64,000 nt of DNA from Alphaproteobacteria bacterium (GCA_021776235.1 JAJFGG010000142.1:1-64000); one strand, 5' to 3'; numbered from the stretch's first letter, positions 8,435-16,945 are shown. The notes: generated from the sequence alone by a model not told the origin. A program made the numbers and translations.

Positions 8435-11400
8435 ATGACGCATCGCATATTCCGGTGGCTCCAGACAGCGGGCTTGTTCCTGGTTCTGTTCTGTCATTTC
8501 AGCGTTTGGTCCGCCGACCCGGCATTAAGCCAAGAACAGGTCAGGATTCAGCTGAAATGGTTCCACCAGTTTCAGTTTGCAGGTTACTACGCGGCAAAAG
8601 AAAAAGGTTTCTATGCCAGCGAAGGCCTGGACGTGGAACTGATCGAACGCGATCCTGCGGTCAACAATATTGACGAGGTGACGCAGGGCAAAGCCCAGTA
8701 CGGTGTTGCCGACGCCGGTCTTCTGCTTTCACGGCTGCAAGGAAAACCTGTCGTTATTCTGGCCCAGATTTTCCAGCATTCACCATTGGTGTATGTCACG
8801 CGCCGCGACTCGGGTTTGCGTACCCCGTATGACCTGCGGGGCAAGAATGTCATGACCGAGTCATTGGGGCATGCGGATGCCGCCCTGAACGCCATGCTGC
8901 TGAAATCCCTGGGCAGCCTGTCAAATGTCACCCTACAGAAGCATACCTACCGCTACGAAGACCTGATCGACGGCCGCACCGACGCCATGCTTGCCTATGC
9001 CACCAACGAGCCATTCTGGTTCAAAGAGAAGGGTGTCTTGGTCAACATCATCGATCCTCGGGACTACGGCATCGATTTTTACGGTGACAATCTTTTCACC
9101 ACGGATGCGGAGCTCCGCGAGCATCCGGAAAGGGCAGCGAAGATCGTTCGGGCCACGTTAAAAGGGTGGAAATACGCCCTGGAGCACAAGGCCGAGATCA
9201 TCGAATTGATCCTCAACAAATACAACTCCCAGAAATTGTCACTGCAGCACCTCCGCTTCGAGGCCGAACAAACCGAAACGATGATCAATCCCCGGTTTAT
9301 TGAATTGGGACACTTCGAGCCCAGCCGCTACCAAAAGATTGCCGAAATATACACGCAGCTGGCCCTGGCCGATCGGTTTCTGGTGGATGGGGGATTCTAC
9401 CACAAGGCGAGAAAAGACGACATTGGACTAAGCGCCGAGGAATCGGCCTGGCTCGACTCGAATCCGAGCATCCGAGTCCATAACGAGACAGATTGGCCTC
9501 CATTCAATTTTGCCAAAGATGGCAAGCCGCAGGGATATTCGATCGACTTTATGAATCTTGTCGCCAGCAAGATCGGTCTCAAGGTCGAATACATCACTGG
9601 TCCGACCTGGAATGAGTTTCTAGAGATGATGAAACGCGGCGAACTCGACGTGATGTTGAACATCGTCAAGACGCCAGAACGGCAGAAGTACCTACTCTAT
9701 ACGCCGCCCTACGCAAACAACCCAAATACCATTCTCAGCCGCAACGACAAACAATACCAAAGCCTGGAACAGTTGTTTGGCAAGACCGTTTCCGTTCCCA
9801 AAGGCTTTTTCTACGAAGAAATTCTGAAACGCGATTACCCGAAGATCATTGTCGAGACCGTCGATAATACGCTCGCCAGCATGAAAGTCGTCAGTTTTGG
9901 AACCGCCGACGCGGCCTTCGGCGAACTGGCGGTGTTCAAATATCTGATGAACGAAAACCTTATGACCGACCTGCTGGTGTCGGGTGAGGTAAAACTAGGA
10001 AACCCGGAATATGCTCTGCTGAATATTGCCACCCGCAAAGACTTGCCCATCCTTGCCTCGATCCTTAGCAAAGGCGTGAAGTCCGTCACCATGGCGGAAA
10101 AACGCGCGCTACAGGAGAAATGGTTTCCGTCGAAAAACGCCGGACAATCGGCGAGCCCGGAGGGCGACCTGAAACCGGATGGTTCGACACAGCCAATTCT
10201 GGCCATCATTGCGTTGAGTTTTTCCCTTCTATTGATTTTTGCTTTGATCATATTCTTGCTAAGCCGATCGAAGCGGGGCAAAGACCTGTCTTCCATCTTC
10301 GGTGCAGCGGAATTCAGGATTGCGATACTGGTTGGTCTCAGCGTCCTCGTGGCCATGGTCGCGGTCATGAACTGGCTGGCCATCGCTGATAGTTACAGGC
10401 GGACAGGCGTCAACACCGAGCGGGAGTTGCAAATTATCCTGCACGGCTCCATCGACCGGCTCAATACCTGGATCAATGACCGGCAAGCCTATTTGCGGCA
10501 ATTGGGGCGGGATCCAAAGCTGCTTCAAATTACCGAGAATTTGCTCTCGGTGGAACGCCGGAAAGAGGCGCTGGTGGGCGCCCCGGCTTTGGCCGAAGCG
10601 CGGCAATTTCTGGCCTCTATCGAGCAGTTCGGTCCAGCGGGATTTTTCATTATTGCACCCGACCGTATCAGCATCGGTTCGAGCCGTAACGCCAACGTCG
10701 GCACGCAGAATTTCATCGCCAAGGTTAGGCCGGATTTAGTTGACCGGGTCTTCCTGGGCCAAACAATATTTGTCCCCCCGATCCGATCTGACGTCGATAT
10801 AGGGCTTGAAGGGGGCGGCGAAAAGAAAAAGCCGCTTACCATGTTTTTTGCGGTCCCAATTACAGATGAAACTGGCGCTGTCGTCGCTGTGCTGACCGAG
10901 CGGGTACTGCCAAGCGGTCCTTTGTCAGAAATTCTGCAGCTGGGCAAAATTGGTCGCACGGGGGAATCTTATGCGGTCAACGCAGAAGCGAAAATGGTCA
11001 GTGAAAGCCGATTTGGCGACCAGCTTTTAGAGGCCGGCCTTATTGAGGCGGGCGGCACGAGTTCGGTGGAAATCGATATTCGGGATCCCGGTGGTAACAT
11101 GGTCGAGGGCTTTCGGCCGGCAGTGCCCCGCGACGGCCTCCCCATGACATTGATGATGGCGGACGCATTGCGACTGAAGGCGGACGGAACGGGGTATGTC
11201 AATGTCGACGACAGCCGAAATCTAACAGAGCATCCGTCGAGTGTTGCAGACTATCGGGACTATCGCGGTGTGCCGGTCGTCGGGGCGTGGAGCTGGCTGC
11301 ATAATCTGGATCTCGGCGTGGCAGTTGAAATAGACTACGCTGAGGCCTTTGCCGACTACTTCGAATTCCGCTTCAATCTGGTACTTATTTCCGGGATCAC

Positions 11401-12292
11401 CATGCTGCTTGCGGTTGGTGCGACCTTGTTCACGCTTCTCATGGGCCAGCGCGCCCACCGTTCATTGAGCCTGGCGCGAGATCACCTGGAAGAACGGGTC
11501 GAACAGCGGACCCAGGAATTGTCCGAAGCCTACAACATCATTTCCGGCAGTATAAACTATGCTTCGAATATCCAGCGCTCGATGTTGCCACCAGAAGACA
11601 GTTTCGTGCATGCCTTTAAGGACCATTTTCTGATTTGGGAACCGCGGGACGTTGTCGGTGGTGACATTTACTGGAACACGCCGTGGGGCGGCGGCGTCCT
11701 GGTCGTCCTCGCCGATTGCACGGGGCACGGTGTCCCCGGCGCTTTCATGACACTTATTTCTTCCGGCGCCCTGGATCGGGCGTTAGAGAATGTCCCGGCC
11801 GGAAAAGTCGCCGACCTGGTGCAGTACATGCACCAACTTGTTCAATTAAGCCTGGGACAGGAAGGCGAGAAGGGGGAGTCCGACGATGGCCTCGAACTGG
11901 GCGCGGTCTACCTGAGCTCGGGAATGAAGCATCTCACATTCGTGGGGGCAAGGTTCAGCCTCTTTATCGTTGAAGATGACGAGGTTTCCGAACTTAAAGG
12001 GACAAATCGAGGCATAGGATACCGGGGTATTCCTTTTCGGCAGGCATATAGGGAGAGCACACAACCGCTTCGGGCTGATTGCTCTTACTATTTGAGCACG
12101 GACGGGCTAATCGACCAGGTTGGCGGAGAACGCCGCCGAATGTTTGGGAAAAGGCGCTTCAAAGCCTTGCTGCAAGAGATCGAACAACTGCCTATGTCGG
12201 AACAAAAGCTGCGGATCAAAGCCGCCTTGATGGCGTATCAGGGTGACGAGGTGAGGCGTGATGACGTCTCTCTGATTGGATTCCGAATCTAA
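8435..12292 (+). CDS. SiaA-like sensor phosphatase with NMT1, SBP3, Cache-like and PP2C/SpoIIE domains
   Basis: A 1285-residue membrane sensor ending in a PPM/SpoIIE-type phosphatase. Order: signal peptide (1-33); NMT1/THI5-like periplasmic binding domain (about 35-330, starting VRIQLKWFHQFQFAGYYAAKEKG); SBP_bac_3 amino-acid-type binding domain (about 345-570, IRVHNETDWPPFNF, GYSIDFMNLVA); TM segment at about 587-611; second TM at 626-648; a large extracytoplasmic Cache-like sensor (about 655-970); third TM at 980-1003; coiled coil (DHLEERVEQRTQELSEAY); PP2C core (about 1045-1285) with IQRSMLPP, DVVGGDIYW and LADCTGHGVPGAFMT, the metal-binding aspartates being present. By analogy with Pseudomonas SiaA it should dephosphorylate the SiaC-like protein encoded downstream. 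The stacked sensory domains make it about twice the length of SiaA. Confidence 0.88.
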   Translation: MTHRIFRWLQTAGLFLVLFCHFSVWSADPALSQEQVRIQLKWFHQFQFAGYYAAKEKGFYASEGLDVELIERDPAVNNIDEVTQGKAQYGVADAGLLLSRLQGKPVVILAQIFQHSPLVYVTRRDSGLRTPYDLRGKNVMTESLGHADAALNAMLLKSLGSLSNVTLQKHTYRYEDLIDGRTDAMLAYATNEPFWFKEKGVLVNIIDPRDYGIDFYGDNLFTTDAELREHPERAAKIVRATLKGWKYALEHKAEIIELILNKYNSQKLSLQHLRFEAEQTETMINPRFIELGHFEPSRYQKIAEIYTQLALADRFLVDGGFYHKARKDDIGLSAEESAWLDSNPSIRVHNETDWPPFNFAKDGKPQGYSIDFMNLVASKIGLKVEYITGPTWNEFLEMMKRGELDVMLNIVKTPERQKYLLYTPPYANNPNTILSRNDKQYQSLEQLFGKTVSVPKGFFYEEILKRDYPKIIVETVDNTLASMKVVSFGTADAAFGELAVFKYLMNENLMTDLLVSGEVKLGNPEYALLNIATRKDLPILASILSKGVKSVTMAEKRALQEKWFPSKNAGQSASPEGDLKPDGSTQPILAIIALSFSLLLIFALIIFLLSRSKRGKDLSSIFGAAEFRIAILVGLSVLVAMVAVMNWLAIADSYRRTGVNTERELQIILHGSIDRLNTWINDRQAYLRQLGRDPKLLQITENLLSVERRKEALVGAPALAEARQFLASIEQFGPAGFFIIAPDRISIGSSRNANVGTQNFIAKVRPDLVDRVFLGQTIFVPPIRSDVDIGLEGGGEKKKPLTMFFAVPITDETGAVVAVLTERVLPSGPLSEILQLGKIGRTGESYAVNAEAKMVSESRFGDQLLEAGLIEAGGTSSVEIDIRDPGGNMVEGFRPAVPRDGLPMTLMMADALRLKADGTGYVNVDDSRNLTEHPSSVADYRDYRGVPVVGAWSWLHNLDLGVAVEIDYAEAFADYFEFRFNLVLISGITMLLAVGATLFTLLMGQRAHRSLSLARDHLEERVEQRTQELSEAYNIISGSINYASNIQRSMLPPEDSFVHAFKDHFLIWEPRDVVGGDIYWNTPWGGGVLVVLADCTGHGVPGAFMTLISSGALDRALENVPAGKVADLVQYMHQLVQLSLGQEGEKGESDDGLELGAVYLSSGMKHLTFVGARFSLFIVEDDEVSELKGTNRGIGYRGIPFRQAYRESTQPLRADCSYYLSTDGLIDQVGGERRRMFGKRRFKALLQEIEQLPMSEQKLRIKAALMAYQGDEVRRDDVSLIGFRI

Positions 12293-12425
12293 TCCGGGAT
12301 GGGCTTGATCACTATGCGCTTGCCTGAAGTCGCAAAGTCACTATCTTCGGATCAGCAGTGGTTGCCCCGACCAGTGCGCTGGGGAAAGATGGCAAAATTG
12401 TGCCGGCTATCGTGATCGTCGCATT

Positions 12426-12998
12426 ATGACCGGAGTTGTGTCGATGCTCGCTGAGGAAATGTACGAATTTCGAGGCCAGCTCAAAGAGCGGGGCATCATT
12501 TTCTGTTATAGTGGATATATGACGGAAGATGTGCTTGCGGGCATCGGCAGTGCGATCAGACGCAAGCTCGAGATCGAAGAAGCCGATCGGCGGACCGCCA
12601 AGATTCTGTTTTCAGTCTTTGTTGAACAGGTTCAGAACGTCATTCGCTATTCAGCAGAGGGCGAACCGCCGAATGTTCCGCCGGGAGACTTTGATCTGCG
12701 GTATGGGGTTTTGACTGTTGGAATCCAGGACGATATGTACTTCGTCGCATGCGGCAATCTGGTAAAAAATGCCGACGTGGATCCCCTTGGCGCTGCCTTG
12801 TCGCATATCAAGGCGTTGAGCAAGGAGGAGCTCAAAGTTCTATATAGGGAAAAACTGAAGGATGGCCCGCCGGAGGGCAGCAAGGGTGCAGGAGTTGGAT
12901 TCATCGAAATAGCGCGCCGGGCTGATAACGGCTTCGATTTCGATTTTGCTCCGATGAATGACGAGTTCTCTTACTTTTGTCTCAAGGCGTATATATAG
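12426..12998 (+). CDS. SiaB-like protein kinase (DUF6272, GHKL fold)
   Basis: The 190-residue protein resembles SiaB, the kinase that phosphorylates the STAS-like switch protein SiaC. GHKL-type features are visible: an N-box (FVEQVQNVIRYS, with E67 and N71), a central beta region (GVLTVGIQDDMYFVACGN) and a glycine-rich lid (GSKGAGVGFIEIARR, residues 151-165). There is no transmembrane segment. It lies 133 nt after the phosphatase gene and 15 nt before the SiaC-like gene, in the same direction. The Met at residue 7 (12444) is an alternative start. Expected role: phosphorylating the SiaC-like protein and so turning the output cyclase off; this is inferred from the Pseudomonas system. Confidence 0.85.
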   Translation: MTGVVSMLAEEMYEFRGQLKERGIIFCYSGYMTEDVLAGIGSAIRRKLEIEEADRRTAKILFSVFVEQVQNVIRYSAEGEPPNVPPGDFDLRYGVLTVGIQDDMYFVACGNLVKNADVDPLGAALSHIKALSKEELKVLYREKLKDGPPEGSKGAGVGFIEIARRADNGFDFDFAPMNDEFSYFCLKAYI

Positions 12999-13013
12999 GA
13001 CGGCAGTTAGAGT

Positions 13014-13400
13014 ATGGAAAACCTCAACATCCAGGCCACGCAACGGACGCCCGAAGTAGATTTCAACTTTGAGAAAAGCATCTTTTTTTTGCGTGGCGAA
13101 TCCTACCCCGAGGATGTCACCAGCTTTTATGGGCCGGTAATTAGCCAGCTCCGCGAGCATCTGGCTTCGCGTGAAGGCGTGGAGATTAGCTTCGGGTTCG
13201 AGCTCATATACTTCAACAGCAGCACCGCCAAAATTCTTTTTGGCTTGTTCGAGAATTTGGATGAAGCCGCGAGCGCTGGCAATAAGGTCAATATCACCTG
13301 GGCTTTTGAAGAAGATGACGACAACATGGAAGAGATGGGCGCCGAATTCGCCGAAGACCTTGAACACGCGGATTTTCAACTGAAGCAGTTGAAGGGCTAA
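13014..13400 (+). CDS. SiaC-like switch protein (DUF1987)
   Basis: At 128 residues this matches the SiaC family: an N-terminal STAS-like fold with TPEVDFNFEKSIFFLRGESYPED, and the conserved FELIYFNSSTAKILFGLFE block. In Pseudomonas SiaC the phosphorylated residue is Thr68; the counterpart here is most likely T71, with S69 and S70 adjacent. The acidic stretch EEDDDNMEEMG follows. The unphosphorylated form of SiaC binds and activates the diguanylate cyclase SiaD; here the gene overlaps the start of an adenylate cyclase gene by one base (TAATG), implying translational coupling and a direct partnership. Confidence 0.9.
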   Translation: MENLNIQATQRTPEVDFNFEKSIFFLRGESYPEDVTSFYGPVISQLREHLASREGVEISFGFELIYFNSSTAKILFGLFENLDEAASAGNKVNITWAFEEDDDNMEEMGAEFAEDLEHADFQLKQLKG

Positions 13401-14437
13401 TGGCATTTGAAATTTTTGAAAGAGAGTTGGCTGTTCTCAAGGACGCGACAGCCGTTCTCGAAAAGGGCGAGATCGTTGACGCTTCGGACGCCCAGCGATA
13501 TGCGCAGCTGATCAAGGACTACGAGAAACTCCTGAAATCTTCGCGGCGGTTGGTCCGCCTGAGCGACCGTACTGAAGAAAAACTGAACAAACTCGCCCGT
13601 TCCTTCGACGAGAAAAACCGGATGTTGGAGGGCCTGTCGGTCAAGCTCTCGAAATACCTGTCACCGCAGGTTTACCACTCGATATTTTCCGGAGAACAGG
13701 ATGTCGTCCTCTCGACCAAGCGCAAAAAACTGACCGTCTTCTTTTCCGATATTAAGGATTTCACGGGAACGACCGAACATCTGCAACCCGAAGATCTTGC
13801 CGAGGTGCTGAACAGGTACTTTTCCGAGATGTCCAAAATTGCTTTGCAGTACGGTGCAACCATAGACAAGTTCATCGGCGATGCCATGGTGATGTTCTTC
13901 GGCGACCCCGAAAGCAAGGGTGTTCAGGAAGATGCCCGAATATGCGTACAGATGGCGGTCGCCATGCAACGGCGCATGCGGGAACTTGAGCAAATTTGGC
14001 GAGAAAGTGGCAATGAAAAACCATTCCGCATGCGTATCGGCATCAATACGGGTTACTGCAACGTCGGAAATTTCGGCAGTGATCAGCGGATGGATTATAC
14101 CATCATAGGCAGTGAAGTGAATCTCGCCGCGCGTTTGGAAAGCAAGGCTAAAGCGGGCGGAATTTTGATGTCATATGAAACATATGCCTTGGTCCGGGAT
14201 ATGGTTGACGCCACGGAAAGAGCCCCGGTCAAGGTCAAGGGGATCGACCGCGAAATTCGTTCATTTGCCCTGAATGACATCTATGACGAGAAACTGAGCG
14301 AACGGCGCTTTCTGCGCAATAGCCGCGAGGGTATGATCCTATTGCTCGATAAAGACAAGCTCGACCAGGAAGGCTGCCAGCAAGCGGTCACGGATCTGGA
14401 GGCTGCGTTGCACGAGATCAAGGGTTGGCTCGAATGA
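13400..14437 (+). CDS. Class III adenylate cyclase, predicted output enzyme of the Sia-type module
   Basis: The 345-residue soluble protein has an N-terminal helical stalk (about 30-85; DYEKLLKSSRRLVRLSDRTE) and a class III cyclase catalytic domain (about 108-275). Catalytic residues are intact: metal ligands D117 (FSDIKDF) and D161 (GDAMVMFF), adenine-selecting K157 (TIDKFIG) and T234 (DYTIIG), and transition-state N241 and R245 (NLAARLES). The Lys/Thr pair is typical of class IIIb adenylate cyclases, so ATP to cAMP is the expected reaction. The stalk resembles the segment of SiaD that contacts SiaC. No GGDEF domain exists anywhere in the module. A C-terminal helical tail (about 300-345) follows. 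Confidence 0.88.
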   Translation: MAFEIFERELAVLKDATAVLEKGEIVDASDAQRYAQLIKDYEKLLKSSRRLVRLSDRTEEKLNKLARSFDEKNRMLEGLSVKLSKYLSPQVYHSIFSGEQDVVLSTKRKKLTVFFSDIKDFTGTTEHLQPEDLAEVLNRYFSEMSKIALQYGATIDKFIGDAMVMFFGDPESKGVQEDARICVQMAVAMQRRMRELEQIWRESGNEKPFRMRIGINTGYCNVGNFGSDQRMDYTIIGSEVNLAARLESKAKAGGILMSYETYALVRDMVDATERAPVKVKGIDREIRSFALNDIYDEKLSERRFLRNSREGMILLLDKDKLDQEGCQQAVTDLEAALHEIKGWLE

Positions 14438-14532
14438 ATAGCCGCGACCCGCTCTATACCGAATTCGATTTCGAATTACACAATCCAGGCCGCGACGGCG
14501 GCCCGGCGCTAATGCGCCGCCCTCGCGGAGCG

Positions 14533-14548
14533 GTGCGCTTTGGCGCAC
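14533..14548. other. Small perfect hairpin downstream of the cyclase gene
   Basis: GTGCGC (14533-14538), loop TTTG, GCGCAC (14543-14548). No T-tract follows. Together with the larger hairpin at 14565-14604 it may protect or terminate the module's transcript. Confidence 0.4.
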
Positions 14549-14564
14549 GAGCGTGAGCGACAAT

Positions 14565-14604
14565 AGCTAGACCTAATTCGATGAATATCGAAACTGGTCT
14601 AGCT
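14565..14604. terminator. Two-part hairpin between convergent genes
   Basis: AGCTAGACC (14565-14573) pairs perfectly with GGTCTAGCT (14596-14604), and inside it TTCGAT pairs with ATCGAA around GAAT. The structure ends exactly at the stop codon of the minus-strand dehalogenase gene and follows the cyclase gene. There is no long T-run, so termination would need Rho or the hairpin may act as an mRNA end stabiliser. Confidence 0.5.
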
Positions 14605-16826
14605 CAGCCTTTCGCCGCATTGATGCTGCCGTATACGGCGGGCTTCACATCCCGGCCCTTGGGGCCGCCGGGGTCGGGCGGCGTTGCTATATTGTAGTCA
14701 GGCGCGGCCTTACCCCGGTTGGCGCGGATCGCCGCTGCGACCGGGCTCTCGAGGATCTCGCCAATGGCCATGGCCGCCTTGCGGTCCACCGGCTGGGCGT
14801 CGAGATCGTTGGGCACTGGCATCATGCTGGCGGGATAGTAGGCCATCTTTTGTTTCGCCGGATCTAGCTTGCGGCTCGGGTCCAGGTCGCGCCGGCTGAC
14901 GCCCTTGACGGGTTCCACGCAGATATCTTCCACCACTTCCAGGTCAAACCACCATTTCTTTACGGGGTTGCGTTTGCCCTTGCCCAGATAGTCATCCAGC
15001 CAGACGGCGATCGGCACCAGCAGCGGCTTCAGCCAGCGGGCGTTGATGCCGCACCACGAGGCCAGGCGCTCCAGAATTGGGCCATCGGCGGTGACCACCT
15101 TGTTCAACGGGCAGGTCTTCATGCAGCGGCCACAGGCCGACCCCTTGGCGTTGGTCAGGCGGTAACGGGCGCAGCGCTCGGCATCCGGCTTCCACATCTC
15201 GTAGCCGTTGAACATGATCTTGTCGCCCCAGGAGATTGCGTCGCAGGGGCACTCGCGGGCGCATTTGTGGCAATTGCCGCAGAAGTATTGCAGGCCGAAG
15301 TCCACCGGCCTGTCGACCTCGAGGGGCATATCCGTGGTCAAGACAACGGATTTGAAACGCGGCCCGACGAAGGGATTGAGTACCAGTTCGCCAATCCGGG
15401 ATAATTCGCCCAGGCCGGCCCACAGCACCAGGGGGATATGCAACACATCGCTATCGACATTGGTCTGCGAACGGGCCGGAAAGCCCAATTGACGCAAGGT
15501 ATCGCCCATGACGCCGGCAATCTCGGCGCCGCGCAAATAGGCCCGCATGGACTGGGTGCCGGAAATCCAATCGTCTCCCGCTGCGCCTTCCATGGTATCG
15601 AATTCCTGATCAATCAGCATGACAACGGCATACTTGTGGTAAGGCGTAATCTCTTCCCCCTTGGCGCCGTGGGAGAACCAGGCGTAGTCGGGAACTTTAC
15701 AGATTCCCGTCAGATCGGCGCCCAGTAGATAGGATAGCGACTTCAACGCCCTGCTGTTGGCGGCGGGATCCTGATACTCCGGTGCGGCCGCATCACCATC
15801 GCGCGCAACCTCGCCACCCTGCACGGGCACCATGGCCCGCATGGATGCCATCATGCCCGAGGTATGCGGTTGCTTGAAGGCAAACCGGTGGCGTTCCTTC
15901 TGCGCTTTGGCGCCTAAATCGCCGCGCAGGGCGCGGTCGAAAAAGGCCGCCCGTTTGGAAACCCGCGGCACTTCGTTATCCAGGATCAAGGTGGTCGGAC
16001 GATCCACGCGGGGTACGGTTTCCATTGGGTAGGCGCTGAGATGTGTCGCCCGTCCGGCCCGGCGGTTGCGCTCCCGCCCCGACGTGGCGCCATTCCGGCC
16101 CAGCCAATAGCGCAGTCCCAAGCGGCCCAAGGCCGCTTTGGCCAGGGGCCGGTCGACCTCCAGTTCGTAGGCGGTCGAGACCGCCGCGATCGAGAATCCG
16201 CCTTTGATAAAAGGATTGCGTAGAACCTCGTCCTGCCGCACCACCAGGCCGGCCAGAACCGCCAGGCGATCCAGATCCAGATCGCCGGCGCCCATCACAT
16301 GGGCCTTTGCCTCGTGGCCCATTTTCTGAATATGCCCGGACAGGCAAACGGCGATGCCGCCGACGCGGGCATCCGCCGCCTCGGCCAGTGCCGGCGCGAT
16401 CCAGTGCCGGGCCGGGTTGCCGCTTTCCGGCACGCGGCCATGCTCCAGCAACAGAACCACCGCGTATTCATGCCGCGCCGCCACGCCATCGCTGGTCCAG
16501 GCATTGGCCGGGATACGGCAGATGCCAATCTGCGAGGCATTCATGAAATAGCCGTAGCCTTTCACATCCACCATGCGCCGGTGAGGATCGTCGGGGACCG
16601 GTGCCTTTGCCACGGCCGGCGCGGTCATCGCGGTTTCGACAAAAATATCCAGATAACCACGCAGGGACCGTGCCAAGGGGCCATCCGCGGGCTTGTCATA
16701 CCCAGAGGAAATTACAGGCGGACGAGCGGCCTCAATATCGACAATGCTGTCGTCGCGCGGCAGCGTCTCAAACGGGTAGCTGCCCAGATGATAGGGCCGT
16801 TGATCGCCTTTTGTGGTGAACAGCAT
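14604..16826 (-). CDS. Reductive dehalogenase-like protein, soluble, with duplicated cobalamin-binding module
   Basis: The 740-residue protein belongs to the reductive dehalogenase/epoxyqueuosine reductase-like superfamily, which uses cobalamin and two [4Fe-4S] clusters to reduce organohalides. Residues about 510-575 hold both cluster motifs: CGNCHKCARECP and CARYRL with ACGRCMKTCP. The preceding half contains LSAYPMETVPR, LTGICKVPDYAWFSHG and EVDRPVDFGLQYFC. The first 250 residues repeat this layout (LGSYPFETLPR, IGICRIPANAW, ELEVDRPL) without clusters, so the B12 module is duplicated, as described for soluble NpRdhA-type enzymes. No Tat signal and no membrane-anchor partner are visible, which fits a cytoplasmic catabolic enzyme. 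SD GAGGAGCG precedes the ATG, and a perfect palindrome lies 94 bp upstream. Confidence 0.85.
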   Translation of the reverse strand: MLFTTKGDQRPYHLGSYPFETLPRDDSIVDIEAARPPVISSGYDKPADGPLARSLRGYLDIFVETAMTAPAVAKAPVPDDPHRRMVDVKGYGYFMNASQIGICRIPANAWTSDGVAARHEYAVVLLLEHGRVPESGNPARHWIAPALAEAADARVGGIAVCLSGHIQKMGHEAKAHVMGAGDLDLDRLAVLAGLVVRQDEVLRNPFIKGGFSIAAVSTAYELEVDRPLAKAALGRLGLRYWLGRNGATSGRERNRRAGRATHLSAYPMETVPRVDRPTTLILDNEVPRVSKRAAFFDRALRGDLGAKAQKERHRFAFKQPHTSGMMASMRAMVPVQGGEVARDGDAAAPEYQDPAANSRALKSLSYLLGADLTGICKVPDYAWFSHGAKGEEITPYHKYAVVMLIDQEFDTMEGAAGDDWISGTQSMRAYLRGAEIAGVMGDTLRQLGFPARSQTNVDSDVLHIPLVLWAGLGELSRIGELVLNPFVGPRFKSVVLTTDMPLEVDRPVDFGLQYFCGNCHKCARECPCDAISWGDKIMFNGYEMWKPDAERCARYRLTNAKGSACGRCMKTCPLNKVVTADGPILERLASWCGINARWLKPLLVPIAVWLDDYLGKGKRNPVKKWWFDLEVVEDICVEPVKGVSRRDLDPSRKLDPAKQKMAYYPASMMPVPNDLDAQPVDRKAAMAIGEILESPVAAAIRANRGKAAPDYNIATPPDPGGPKGRDVKPAVYGSINAAKG

Positions 16827-16919
16827 CTATCGCTCCTCTGATCCGGCGTCGACCATCTCGTTGATCGCAACCGGTCCGTCATCCAGCGCAGTCCTAAAAC
16901 GACAATATAGCGGCCAAAG

Positions 16920-16945
16920 CCATGCGTTGATATATCAACGCATGG
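16920..16945. promoter_or_regulatory. Perfect 26-bp palindrome, candidate operator
   Basis: The half-site CCATGCGTTGATA (16920-16932) is followed directly by its exact reverse complement TATCAACGCATGG (16933-16945). Uninterrupted dyads with a TTGATATATCAA core resemble operators bound by dimeric winged-helix regulators such as MarR-family proteins. It lies 94 bp before the dehalogenase start and 267 bp before the DUF1800 start in the divergent intergenic region, so it could control either or both. No regulator gene is adjacent. Confidence 0.65.

Noticed and set aside
13400-14437. Reading the cyclase as a SiaD-type diguanylate cyclase
   Set aside because: No GGDEF or GGEEF motif occurs; the metal Asp pair, Lys157/Thr234 and Asn/Arg residues belong to class III nucleotide cyclases.
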